NCBI GenBank assembly: GCA_023432075.1
Contig: JAEYVD010000735.1
Location: 1-18,560 of the forward strand
Length of the DNA: 18,560 nt
From: Pseudomonadota bacterium
Lineage (GTDB): Bacteria; Pseudomonadota; Gammaproteobacteria; Burkholderiales; Burkholderiaceae_B
Direction: 5' to 3'
Shown: piece after piece, positions 1 through 9,800 of the stretch
Layout of the letters: every line of letters begins with the position of its first letter
How positions within the stretch are numbered: position 1 is the first letter of the stretch
Position numbers and translations under genes: made by a program
Notes under the pieces: model-generated
Seen by the model: only the letters and a program-made list of their open reading frames with translations
The model's database searches: none
Told to the model about the DNA's origin: nothing

Positions 1-502
1 GGGTAGGCGCCAACGCGCGCCAGGCGTGCGCGTAGGCGTCCGCCAGAAGGCCCAGCACCGCGATCTCGGCGCCCGCCCACGGCGTGTCGCGCCACAACGC
101 GAGCAGGCCATCGCTGGCATTCGCGCCGTCCTGCACTCCGCCCATCGGCAACCGCAGCAGCAGGCCATGGCCGGGCAGATGTTCGGCCCACATCGACTGC
201 TCGTCGGGCGTGGCGGCAAAGGGGCCGCTCGCGCCCTCGCGCGCGCGGCGGGCCAATAGGCCGGCCAGCCACACGGTGTACGGGGCGTTGGCGTCCGGCA
301 CCGCCAGGCCCGACAGCGCGGTGATGATGCCGTCGCCGCCCGCGCCCGGCAGCCACAGCGCCGCCTGCCGGTAGGGGGCCAGCGCGTGCGTGTCGTTCAC
401 CATCAGGAACGCCAGCGACTGCGTGTCCGTGCAGGCGCGCGCACGCTTTTCAAGCTGAAGCAGCGCGGCCAGCAGCGGTTCTCGCGAAGCGGCGTGGGTC
501 AC
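1..502 (-). CDS. Partial protein of unrecognised family, probably second component of the exporter (HlyD-like, N-terminal part)
   Basis: An open frame of 167 codons starts at a GTG whose last bases form the TGA stop of the preceding adaptor gene (GTGA overlap) and runs off the left window edge without a stop. An AGG six bases before the GTG fits a ribosome binding site. The visible part has no signal peptide and no membrane helix. It opens with an amphipathic helix (LLAALLQLEKRARA, residues 10-23), followed by TDTQSLAFLMVNDTHALAPY and QAALWLPG. From memory, this pattern resembles the soluble N-terminal domain of HlyD-like adaptors encoded next to TolC, HlyD and M50-peptidase genes in loci for LEPR-XLL giant proteins. 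That assignment is inference; the membrane and lipoyl parts would lie outside the window. The translational coupling strongly suggests that it works with the adaptor and outer-membrane factor upstream. Confidence 0.72.
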   Translation of the reverse strand, partial: MTHAASREPLLAALLQLEKRARACTDTQSLAFLMVNDTHALAPYRQAALWLPGAGGDGIITALSGLAVPDANAPYTVWLAGLLARRAREGASGPFAATPDEQSMWAEHLPGHGLLLRLPMGGVQDGANASDGLLALWRDTPWAGAEIAVLGLLADAYAHAWRALAPT

Positions 503-1308
503 GGCGTGCCTGCGGTAGGAAGGTCCACGCGCACGCTGCCGCTCATGCCGGGCAGCAGTTCCGCGGCCGTGTTCTGCGCGTCGGCCAGGCGCCCGATGAT
601 CTTGACGGACTGGCTGACCGGGTCCACGGCGCCTGCGATATGCGAAACCGCGGCCTCGTACGTGCGGCCGTTCTCGTCGACGGTGATGCGCAGCGGCGAG
701 CCCGGTTTCAGCCACGCCAGCCAGCGGGACGGCACGATGGCTTCCAGTTCGAAGGCGGCGTCGTCATAGATGCTGACGAGCTTTTCGCCTTCGGCCACGC
801 TTTCCGCCGCGCGCGCATAGGTTTCGCCGACCCGCCCGGCGAAGGGCGCGGCAATGGCGCAGCGATCGACAAGCACCCTTTCGGCACTGCTCTCGGCGCG
901 GGCAACGGCGACCGCCGCGCGCGCCTGCTCGACGTCGGAGCGGCTGATGGAGCGCAGCGCCTCCAGTTGCTCGGCGACGGCCTGCTTCTTGCGGGCGGCC
1001 GATTCGGCCAGTACGGCGCGTTCCAGCCGGGCGCGGTTCAGGGCGCAGTCGTAGGCGACCAGCACGTCGCCCTTCTTGAACCGGTCGCCTTCGCGAAACG
1101 GCAGCGCGTCGATCTTGCCGGACAGGCTGCTGGAGATCACCGCGCGGCGCGCGGCCACCAGTTGGGCGCGCGCGCTGTCGGCGGCTGCCGGGACGGTCAG
1201 GGGCGCGGGCGGCGGGGTCTGCGCCGGGGCGATCGCCGGCATGGCGAGGCCCGCGGCCATCAGCAGGCGCGTGGCGCGGCGCGATAGGAAGTCTTGCAGC
1301 ATCGGCAT
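499..1308 (-). CDS. HlyD/RND-type periplasmic adaptor (membrane fusion protein), short form
   Basis: This 269-residue protein probably bridges an inner-membrane transporter and the outer-membrane factor encoded just upstream. A Sec signal occupies residues 1-29 or 30 (two arginines, hydrophobic core, APA|Q), so the mature protein is periplasmic and lacks the N-terminal membrane anchor of classical HlyD. The two halves of a lipoyl/barrel-sandwich domain are visible at about 58-84 (SGKIDALPFREGDRFKKGDV) and 153-180 (APFAGRVGETYARAAESVAE). They flank a short helical hairpin (about 88-145) rich in Ala, Glu and Arg. A beta-barrel domain follows (185-265) and ends in LLPGMSGSVRVDLP, typical of RND-type adaptors. 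The length is well below the usual 350-450 residues. The ATG follows the stop of the outer-membrane factor after one base (TGACATG), so the two are coupled; a second ATG two codons later is equally possible. The exact transport partner is not in the window. Confidence 0.9.
   Translation of the reverse strand: MPMLQDFLSRRATRLLMAAGLAMPAIAPAQTPPPAPLTVPAAADSARAQLVAARRAVISSSLSGKIDALPFREGDRFKKGDVLVAYDCALNRARLERAVLAESAARKKQAVAEQLEALRSISRSDVEQARAAVAVARAESSAERVLVDRCAIAAPFAGRVGETYARAAESVAEGEKLVSIYDDAAFELEAIVPSRWLAWLKPGSPLRITVDENGRTYEAAVSHIAGAVDPVSQSVKIIGRLADAQNTAAELLPGMSGSVRVDLPTAGTP
509..512 (-). promoter_or_regulatory. Weak Shine-Dalgarno (CAGG) for the partial left-edge gene
   Basis: CAGG on the minus strand lies six bases before the GTG at 502-500, inside the end of the adaptor gene. 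It supports the GTG as a real start, since no ATG is available nearby in that frame. Confidence 0.45.
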
Positions 1309-1309
1309 G

Positions 1310-3037
1310 TCAGCGCGCAGCCACCGGTTGGGCGTCCGGGCCGGCGGCGCTGGCGACGGAACCGACGCTGCGCCACAGATTGCCGGAGACGGTGCGCAGC
1401 GCCTGCGGCGCGGCGGGCGCTGCCGCTTGCGCGATGGTGTCGATCACGGGCGTTGCCACGGCCTGCCCGTTCGTTTCGATCGCTTGCGGCGCGACCGCAA
1501 GGCGCGGGATGTCGACATGGCCGCGCTCGATCTGCTGATTGGTCTGGGCGATGTCGCGCGCCAGGCTGGCCAGGCTTTCGTCGGAGATGCGCTCGGGCAA
1601 CGGGTCGATCCCGGCGGCCTGGTAGATCGTGTTCTGCGCGTTGACGAGTTCCGCATAGCTCAGGTCGCGCGCGCGCGTGGCGAGCAGGGTCTCGACCTTC
1701 GCGCGGACGACTTCCAGGTGCGTTTCGGCGCTGCTGCGCGCGGCGTTCTCGGTCTGCACCTGAATCGCGTCCTGCAGGCGGCTCAGCTCGTTGGCGCGGC
1801 GAAAGGCGGTCTCGGCGCGCTGGCGTTCCAGCCAGGCAATGTGGACCTGGCTCAGCACGGTCATGCGCAAGGCCTGGCGGCGCAACTCGGCCACCTGTTC
1901 CCGTGACTCCCCGGCGCGGCTGATCGACGACCATGACAGCACGCTCAAGAGATTCCAGCTCACCTGCATGCCGGCGTCCGCCCAGCTGTTGTTGACCAGG
2001 TACTTGTTGCTGTCGTAGTTCAGCCCGCCGAAGAGCGAGGCATTGGGCAGCAGCCGCAGCAGCGACATGCGGGTCTCCAGCACGGCGTTGCGGGCCAGAT
2101 AGCTCTCTTCGCGCAGTTCCGGGCGGCGCACCATGGCCAGGGCTTCAAGGTCCTGCAGCGCGTAGGCCAGCACGGGCGGCGCCATCGTGGCGGCGTCTGG
2201 CGCGGCCAGCTGGAAGTCCGCGGCGGGCGGCAGGTTCATCAGCGTCGCCAGCCGCGCCTTGGCCTGGGCCAGTTCGTTGTCCAGCGCCTCGGTCTGGCGC
2301 ACCATGTTCAAGAGGTCGCGCTGATAGCGCAGCGCGAGGATGGGCGCCACCAGGCGCTTTTGCTCGGTCTGGCGCGCATATTCCAGCGTCTGGCGGGCCT
2401 CGGCCAGCGTCGAGGACACGCGGTCTTTCAGGCGTTCGGCGGTCACCGCGTTCCAGTACGCCGTGCGCGTCTGGCGGATGATGTCGGCCACGACGCGGCG
2501 GCGCCGCTCTTCCGCGGCCAGCGCCTTGTTGCCCTGGGCCTTGGCGCCGAAATAGCTCAGGCCAAAGTCCAGCACGTTCCAGGTCAGTTGCAGGTCGGCG
2601 GTGTGCGTGTCGCGCTCCTGGCTGGTGGAAGGCACGAGCGACTGCGTGCCGGTGGCCAGCGATTCGCTGGACGAACCGTAATCGTTGTTGCGCGCGCGCA
2701 TGCCGGCGCGGGCCGTCAGCTTGGGCAGCATGCCCTGGTTCTGCACATCGGTCAGGTCGTCTTCCAGCGCGCGTTCCATGAGGGCCAGGCGCTGCTGCAG
2801 GTTGTACTTGACCGCGCGCGCGATGGCCTCGTCCAGCGTGATGGGGCCCGTTACCGGCTCTTGCTGCGCGAACATGGCGTTGCGGTCGGTCTGGTCCAGG
2901 TTGAGCAGGTCCTGCGTGCTCAGCTTCTCGGGCGGCGTGACGGCGCAGCCGGCAAGAACGGCGGTGGCGATCACCGTCAGGGCAAAGCGGCGGGCGCGGT
3001 GGGTCATGGGCGTGGCGGAGTCAAAGGTAAGAGTCAT
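1310..3037 (-). CDS. TolC/NodT-family outer-membrane efflux factor, predicted lipoprotein
   Basis: This 575-residue protein belongs to the outer membrane factor family, whose trimers form the outer-membrane channel and periplasmic tunnel of type I secretion and efflux systems. The N-terminus has a lipoprotein signal with lipobox VLAG|C (Cys31), giving a lipidated form like NodT or CusC rather than TolC itself. The two internal OEP repeats are visible: the first begins near residue 66 (ITLDEAIARAVKYNLQQRLA) with LQLTWNVLDFGL at 149-160, and the second at about 301-470 with RRPELREESYLARNAVLETR and MQVSWNLLSVLSW. The last 90 residues form an Ala/Pro/Gln-rich tail beyond the barrel core. The ATG at 3037 is 8 bases after the stop of the giant gene. 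An internal ATG at 3007 (residue 11) gives a more normal signal peptide and may be the true start; neither has a clear ribosome site, so coupling is likely. It is probably the exit channel for the giant protein. Confidence 0.93.
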   Translation of the reverse strand: MTLTFDSATPMTHRARRFALTVIATAVLAGCAVTPPEKLSTQDLLNLDQTDRNAMFAQQEPVTGPITLDEAIARAVKYNLQQRLALMERALEDDLTDVQNQGMLPKLTARAGMRARNNDYGSSSESLATGTQSLVPSTSQERDTHTADLQLTWNVLDFGLSYFGAKAQGNKALAAEERRRRVVADIIRQTRTAYWNAVTAERLKDRVSSTLAEARQTLEYARQTEQKRLVAPILALRYQRDLLNMVRQTEALDNELAQAKARLATLMNLPPAADFQLAAPDAATMAPPVLAYALQDLEALAMVRRPELREESYLARNAVLETRMSLLRLLPNASLFGGLNYDSNKYLVNNSWADAGMQVSWNLLSVLSWSSISRAGESREQVAELRRQALRMTVLSQVHIAWLERQRAETAFRRANELSRLQDAIQVQTENAARSSAETHLEVVRAKVETLLATRARDLSYAELVNAQNTIYQAAGIDPLPERISDESLASLARDIAQTNQQIERGHVDIPRLAVAPQAIETNGQAVATPVIDTIAQAAAPAAPQALRTVSGNLWRSVGSVASAAGPDAQPVAAR

Positions 3038-3045
3038 GTCTGGAA

Positions 3046-3867
3046 TCAGCTTGCTGCAGTGATGGGGGTGGCCTGCCGGGCGGCGGCCGGGTCGGAGGCG
3101 CCGGTTGCGGCGCCATCGTCCAGGGAAGCGAGAAACTGCCGCGCCGCTTCCAGCACGTCCTGCGCGGCGCTGTGGCGCAGCTGCTGGGACAGCGCGGGCT
3201 TGTCGGCGGCCGGGGCGTCGTCGCGCGCGGCCAGGGCGTCGCCACCGCGCCAGGCGCCCATGCGTTCGGCCGACACGGTGACGGCAATGGCGCGCGATTC
3301 TCCGCTCGCCGTGCGGACCACGAGTTCAAGCGGCAGCGTCCGGGCGTCGGCAAGACCCGGCGCCACAATGACGCCGCGCGCGGCATCCAGCCGCACGCCA
3401 GTCGGCAGGTCGGAGCCGTCCGCCATGCGCAGGGCCAGCGAGGCGATCGGGCTGCTGCTGCGGATGAGGCCGGCCGGCAAGGCATAGGTCTGGCGGTTGC
3501 CCGCCACGTCGGCGCGCCACAGGCCGGTGAGCGCGGCGCTGGAGAACGAGAGCCCAGGCGCGTCGGGGCTGGCCAGGATCACCAGCGGCGAGCGCACGCC
3601 GTTTGCCGCGTCCATTGTGAACGGGCGTGCGGCGTCGGCATCGCGGCGTTCGAGCGAGTCGGCCAGCAGTTCGTCGAGCAGCGCCGTTGACGTCCATTGC
3701 GGCGGCGTCGACAGGCCGTCGCGGATGGGGACGCTGAACGCGTCACCCGATGCGGCGGGCATGCCGCCGAGCGCTTGGCGCAACGGCCGGAATGCGTCGT
3801 CTCGGGTGTCGTCCGAAACTCCGGCATCGGTGCCGGAGGCAAACACCGGCTCGCGTTGCCAGGCGCT
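3046..3867 (-). other. C-terminal unique region of the giant protein (residues about 3097-3369)
   Basis: About 270 residues with no RTX nonapeptides. Residues about 3224-3297 (ALPAGLIRSSSPIASLALRM ... LPTGVRLDAARGVIVAPG ... LELVVRTASGESRAIAVTVS) read as a degenerate cadherin/Ig-like domain. From memory it resembles a C-terminal domain common in LEPR-XLL/putative-Ig giants. A helical, Ala/Gln-rich tail follows (QQLRHSAAQDVLEAARQFLA, 3324-3343). It could carry the export or anchoring signal. Confidence 0.55.
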
Positions 3868-6800
3868 CAGATCTGGCGGCGGCACATCGGCCGGCGTGCC
3901 GGGGTTCGGGTTGGCGTTGGGATCGGGCTGCGTGCCAGGATTCGTGCCCGGATCCGTGCCCGGATTCGGTACGGTCTCGGCCGTGGCAACGGTCAGCGTG
4001 ATGATGCGCGAGACGCTGGCCCCCGATGCATCGGTGGCGCTCACGATCAGCGCGACGCTGCCGGCGGCCGTCGTGGTCCCGCGTATCGTCAGCGTGGCAG
4101 GATCGAAGGTCAGGCCGTCCGGCAGACCCGTGATCTGCCACGTGAGCGCATCGCCGTCGGCGTCGGTGAAAAGGCCGGGCGGGAACGTATAGGCGTAAGG
4201 CTCACCCACACGCACGACGTCCGGCGCCAATGCCATGCCGCTGTCGACCGGCGCGGTGTTCGGCGGCTCGATGGCCTCGAAGACCACTTCGCGCGATACA
4301 GAGGCGCCTTCCGGGTCCGTCACGGTAATGACCACCGTGTACTGTCCCGGCGCGGCGAGCACGCCGGTAATCGTGCGGGTGTCGGGATCGAAGGTCAGCC
4401 CCGCAGGCAGGCCGCTGACGCGCCACGTCAGCTTGCCGCCTTCCGGATCGCTGAACAGTGTTTCCGGCAGGGTCACGGAATAATTGCGTCCGGCCAGCGC
4501 CGTGTCGGGCATGTACGGATCGGTGCCTGCGACGGGCGCCTGGTTGGGCAGGCGAACGGTCACGTCCACGTCATAGCCTGCGCTGGCGATGTCGCCGTCA
4601 TTGAGCGTGATCGTGACGCTGCGCGTGCCCGGCGTGCCGTCTGTGCTGGCGTAGGTTACGCGGTGCAGCAGCGCATTGGCCTGGGCGCGGCCGACGTCGC
4701 CGGTGAAGCGCAGCGTGGCGGCATCGCCGGTCTGCGTCAGCGTGGCGATGGCCTGGCCGTTGAACGAGATGATGTCGCCGGCAATCGTGTAGCCGTCGCC
4801 CGGCAAAAAGCCGAAGACATCGCCGGCTTGACCGCTGAACGTCACGCTGGCGTCCCGGTAGCTGTCCGCCGCATCCAGTTCGGCGTCGCTGAGCGCCAGC
4901 GTGGGCGCCAATGGCACCGGATCGCCCTCGGTGACGTAGACCGGCTGCGCGGCGGGCGGGGCGTTCAGGACGTCCAGCCCGTTGCCTACCACGATCACGC
5001 CGCCGTCGGCCGACACCGCAATCTGGCCGGCGCCGTCCAGTCCGCCCTGCGCGGCGATCAGGCTGAGGCTGGCGGTGGCGTAGTAGTTGAGCGTGCCGCC
5101 CGCCACGGTCACGAACAACGCCTTGCCATCCGCGGACAAGGCGATGCTCTCCACCGTCTGGCTGCCGGTCAGAGCGCCCAGGTGTGTCAGTGCGCCGGTC
5201 GCCGCGTTCAGGCGGAAGGCGTCGATGGCCTGGGGGTGCTCCTGGACTTCATATTCGCCGGTCCAGCCGTTGAACGCCGACGTGCGGCTGTTGGACACGA
5301 AGATCGTGCTGCCGTCGGCGCTGACCGCGATGTGCTGCAGGTTGGAGAACAAGACAGTCTGCCCGGCGGCGTCCGTGCCGCCGCCCTGGATATGCGTGAG
5401 GACCGACAAGGCGCCGCTGCCGTCGCGCCGGTAGACGATCAGGGTCGAACTCGAGCTGGTGTTGGTCACCACGAAGAGCAGGTCGCCGCGTACCGCGATG
5501 TCAGTGGGCTGCCACAGGAACGGCTCCGCGTTCATATCGCCGCTGATGGCGCCGACATATGTGAGCGCGCCGGTCTGCGCGTCGCGGTTGAAATAGGCGA
5601 TCCCGTAGCTGTTGATCAGGTACAGATTCTTGCCGTCTTCGGACAGCGCAATGCCCTTCATGTCGTTCAGGCTGCCGCCATCCAGCTCGTAGTTGCTGGT
5701 GATGGTGGCCTGGTGCGTCAACGTGCCGTCGGCGGCCACGCCGAACACGCCAATGGCGTTGCCATCCGCGCGCAGGGCATACAGGCTCTTGCCGTCGGCA
5801 GCGGTCACCAACTCCTTGATGCCGGCAAGATTGCCGGCGGCCGCGAACGTGCGCACATAAGTCAGCGAACCGGTGTCGCCATCGCGGCTGAACACGGCAA
5901 TGGCACCCTTGCCGTCGGCCACATACACGCGCGTGCCGTCGGGCGACACGACGCTGGCGGTGGGCTTTTCCAAGCCGGGAATCGTGGTCAGATCCTGCAC
6001 GTGTGTCAGGTCGCCCAGCGACAGCACCGGATCGGCATCGACGACCGGCGCATCGTTGATGGCCGTGATGTCGATGGCGAAGTCCATTGCGGCCGACGCG
6101 AGGCCGCGCTGGTCGGTCAGCGTTACGCTGATGGCCACACTGTCCGCGGGCGCGTGGCTGCTGTTCGCGTAGCTGATCTGACGCAGCGTGTTCTGCACGT
6201 CAGCCTTGGTGGGAATGGTCCCGGCCGCGTCGCTGAACCGGATCGTCAGCACACCGTCGGCCTGCGAGACGGTTCCGATGGTCACGCCATCTTTTTTCAG
6301 GACGCCGTTTTCCAGCGTCAGGCCGTGGCCTGGCTCAAAGCCCAGCGCGTCGGCCGCGCTCTTGCCCGCACCCAGCGTGATCGTCAGGACGGCGCCATCG
6401 TAGTTGCCCGCGCCGGCGTTGAAGGCGTCCATCTGCGCATCGGCAATCACGCCATCTGGCGCGATCAGGACGGCATCGGCGCGTTCGGTGTAGGACACGT
6501 CGTCGCCGCCGGTGACAGTGGGCGGCGTGTTGGGGCTGGCCGGACCGGCCAAAGTGACCGTCGCCGCGTCATCCGCATCCGTCGAGCCATTGACGGTGTC
6601 CCACTCCTGCACGGTCAGGCTGATCGTGCGCGTGCCGCTCAGCGGGCTGCCGGTGTTGGCGTAGGTCAGGCTGTCGATGACCTGCGCGGCGCGTTCGCCC
6701 GACGCGTTCAGGTAAAGGGTCACGGTGGCGACGCCGTCGGCGATGGTCACCATGTACTGCAAGCCGGAGGCCGTGGTCTGCGGGCCGTTGGAGTCCTTGT

Positions 6801-9800
6801 CCAGCCGGATCTTGCCGCCGTCCACGCCCAGGATGTCCTGCGCGTTGGCCGGGCTGATGGTGACGATGACGCGGGCCGCGTTCTGGCCGGATTCCACCGT
6901 ATCGACCGTGGTGCCTTCGAACAGCTTGACCGGTTCGCCTTCCGCCGGGAACGTGGGATTGCGCGGCGTGGTGTCGATGATCGGCGCATTGTTGACGCCT
7001 TCCAGCTCGATCTCGGTCAGCAGTTCGTCCTGATGGCCGTCGCCATCGTGCAGTGTGGTGCGCAGCGTGATCGTCGCGCCGTCGCGGGTGGGATCGTTGC
7101 TGGCGTTGCTGTACGCGATCCGGCGCAGCACGTTCTGCGCATCGGCCTGGCTGACGGGGCCAATGAACGTCAGCGTCAGCACGCCGTTCGTCTGCGAGAA
7201 GGTCGCGATGGCGACGTCGTTCAGCAGGATCTGGCCGCTGGCGGTGTCCAGGCGAAAATTCGCGTCGCCGACAAAGCCGAACTGGTCATCGGGATGCGCG
7301 CCGCCAACGCGTTCAACCGTAATGCTGGCGCCCTCGTAATCGCCCTGTCCGTTGTTCAACGCATCGAGCTGCGGATCGGCGAGCGTGGCCGACGGCAGGA
7401 TGGCCACCGGGGCCGACCCTTCCGTGTAGTGCGCGGCGGCGGGCTTCAGGTCCAGCACCAGCACGCCGTCATCGAACGAGAACTGGCCCGTCAGATAGAG
7501 CTTCGTGCCGTCTTCGCTGAGCGTGGCGCTGCGGATCTCGCCAAAGCTCAGGCCGTCGCCGAACGGGTCGCCATAGCCCGAGATTTCTCCGACGCGCACG
7601 GGCACGCCGTCCGCGCCGCGGCTGTACACGCCGATCCGGTCGGCGCCGATCACGAATACGGCGGAGCCGTCCGGCGACACGACGATCTGCTTGACCTCGC
7701 TGGCGGGCAGGGTCGTGGCCAGCGCGGTGAGCCGGCCGTCACTGCCGATGGCAAGGGTGTGCAGGCGATGCTGGTTGTTGTCGAAATCGACCACGTAGAG
7801 CGTCTTGCCATCCGGCGAAACCGTCAGCGTCTGCGTGAAGTAGAACTGGTCCGACGCAGCAGGATCCTTGCCCTGCGCCGCCATGACGAATGTCGGGACG
7901 CCGCTGGGGTCCAGCGAGAAGACGCTGGCCAGCGTGTCGCCGCCCGACGTGCCCACAAACAGGAAGCGGCCGTCGGCGGACAGCGTCAGCGCGTTGGCGC
8001 CGTCAAGTTGCAGGCCGGTGTCGCCGGCGTCGGCGTAGGTGTGGATCAGCGTCAATGTGGTGCCGTCCTGCCGGAAGACCAGCAGATTGTCGCCGGCGGT
8101 GGCATACACGAGGCTGCCGGTCGCGAGTACGTCGCGGATCATGCCGTATTCGGTCACGACGTCGGCGCCAAAGGTGCCGTGTGCGGTGAGCGTTCCCGTC
8201 GCCGTATCGCGGGAGAACAGCACGACGCCCTGGTTGGCAATCACGTAGAGCGACTTGCCGTCGGCCGAGACACGCAGGTCCGCGGCGCCGGCAAGCGCGC
8301 CAAGATCACTGTTGCCGATGGCCTGCACGATGTGGAGCGTGCCGTCCGCGCCGCGCTCAAGCACGTACAGCGTGTTGACCTCAAGGTCGGCCATCGCGTC
8401 GATGTTCCATTCCGTCGTGGTGCGCAGCAGGTAGAACTTGCCGTCCACCTCGAAGACATCCAGCACGCCTTTCAGCGCAGTGGACGGCGCGCCGTCGGCA
8501 AGCTGGCTGATCAGTTCATTCAGACCCACCGAATCGACGGGCGTGGTCAGAACCGGCGCTTCGAATTGCACGCTCACTTTGGCGACGACGTCCGGTTCGG
8601 CGGTGTCCTTGCCGCCGTTATCGGTGCCGCCGCTGTCGCGCACGGCGGTCAGCGTGATGCTGCGCTCGCCCGTCGTCGGGGAAGCAGCATGGTTGGCATA
8701 GGCCACGCCGTCGATCAGCGCGGCGGCCTGGTCGCCCGGCATGCCGGCGGCTGGCGTGATCGCGACCGTGGCCACGCCGTTCGCGATGGTGACGGTGTAG
8801 GCGTGGCCGGAGGCGGTCGTGCCGTTGCCGGCGACCAGCGCGATGGCCGTGCCGTCCACGGTCAGTGTCTCGTTGGCGCCATCAGCCGCGGGCGACACCG
8901 TGAAGGTCAAGCCGGCGATCGTCTGGCCGCTCTCGACGGTCGAGATCGTGGTGCCGTCGAACAGGCCGACGGCCGCGCTGCCGGGGCTGTACGTCGTGTC
9001 GGTCGGCGTGGACACGACGACCGGGGCGTCATTGACTTGCGCGACCGTCAACGCCAGCACGACGCTGTCCACGCCGCTAGCGAACTGGTCACGCACCTGC
9101 ACCTTCAGGCGGATGGTCGCGCCGGGGTCCTTGCTGTCGTGCGTGTAGGTGACCTGCTGCAGCACCGCGTTGGCGGTGGCGGTGCTGACCTGGCCGGTGA
9201 AGGCGATGGTGAGGACGCCACCTGCGCTGGTGAAGTCCGCGATCTTGTCGCCGTTCAGGCGGATTTCGGTGCCCACCAGCGTGAGGCCGCCGCCCTCGGC
9301 AAACCCGAAGAGGTCGTTGGCATTGGCGCCGTCGTCGCGCACGATGGTGATGGTGGCGCCGTTGTAGTCGCCCGCGCCGTTCTCCAGCGCGTCGTAGTCG
9401 GCGTCCCCGAACGTCAGCCCCGCGGCTGGCTTTACCGTCTGGCCCTCGGCGTAGGCGCCGGCAAGCGCCTTCTCGATGTTGATGTGCCCCAGGCCGGGCG
9501 AGTTGTAAAAGCCGCCGACATAGATCGACGATCCGTCCGGGGAAATACCGAAGCGGAAGGCGCGATAGTTGCCCGAGGCCCCTTCGTGGGCGATGGTCTT
9601 GACCAGCGTGGGCGCGCCGTCGGCGCCGATGCGGTAGACGTTCAGTGCGCCGGTCAGACCGCCGGCATAAAGCGTCTTGCCGTCCGCCGACAGTTCCAGG
9701 CCCCACATCTGCGAGCCCACGGACGAAACCTTCGTGACGGTCTTGGCGACCGGATCGAAGTGCAGCGTCAGGATGCCGGTGGTTCCCGTCGACACGTAGA

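Noticed and set aside
9420..9435. PAAG at residues 1243-1246 as a possible LapG-type cleavage site
   Set aside because: LapG sites lie near the N-terminus after a retention module, while this one is deep inside the protein at the start of A module 2. No retention module and no lapD/lapG genes are seen.
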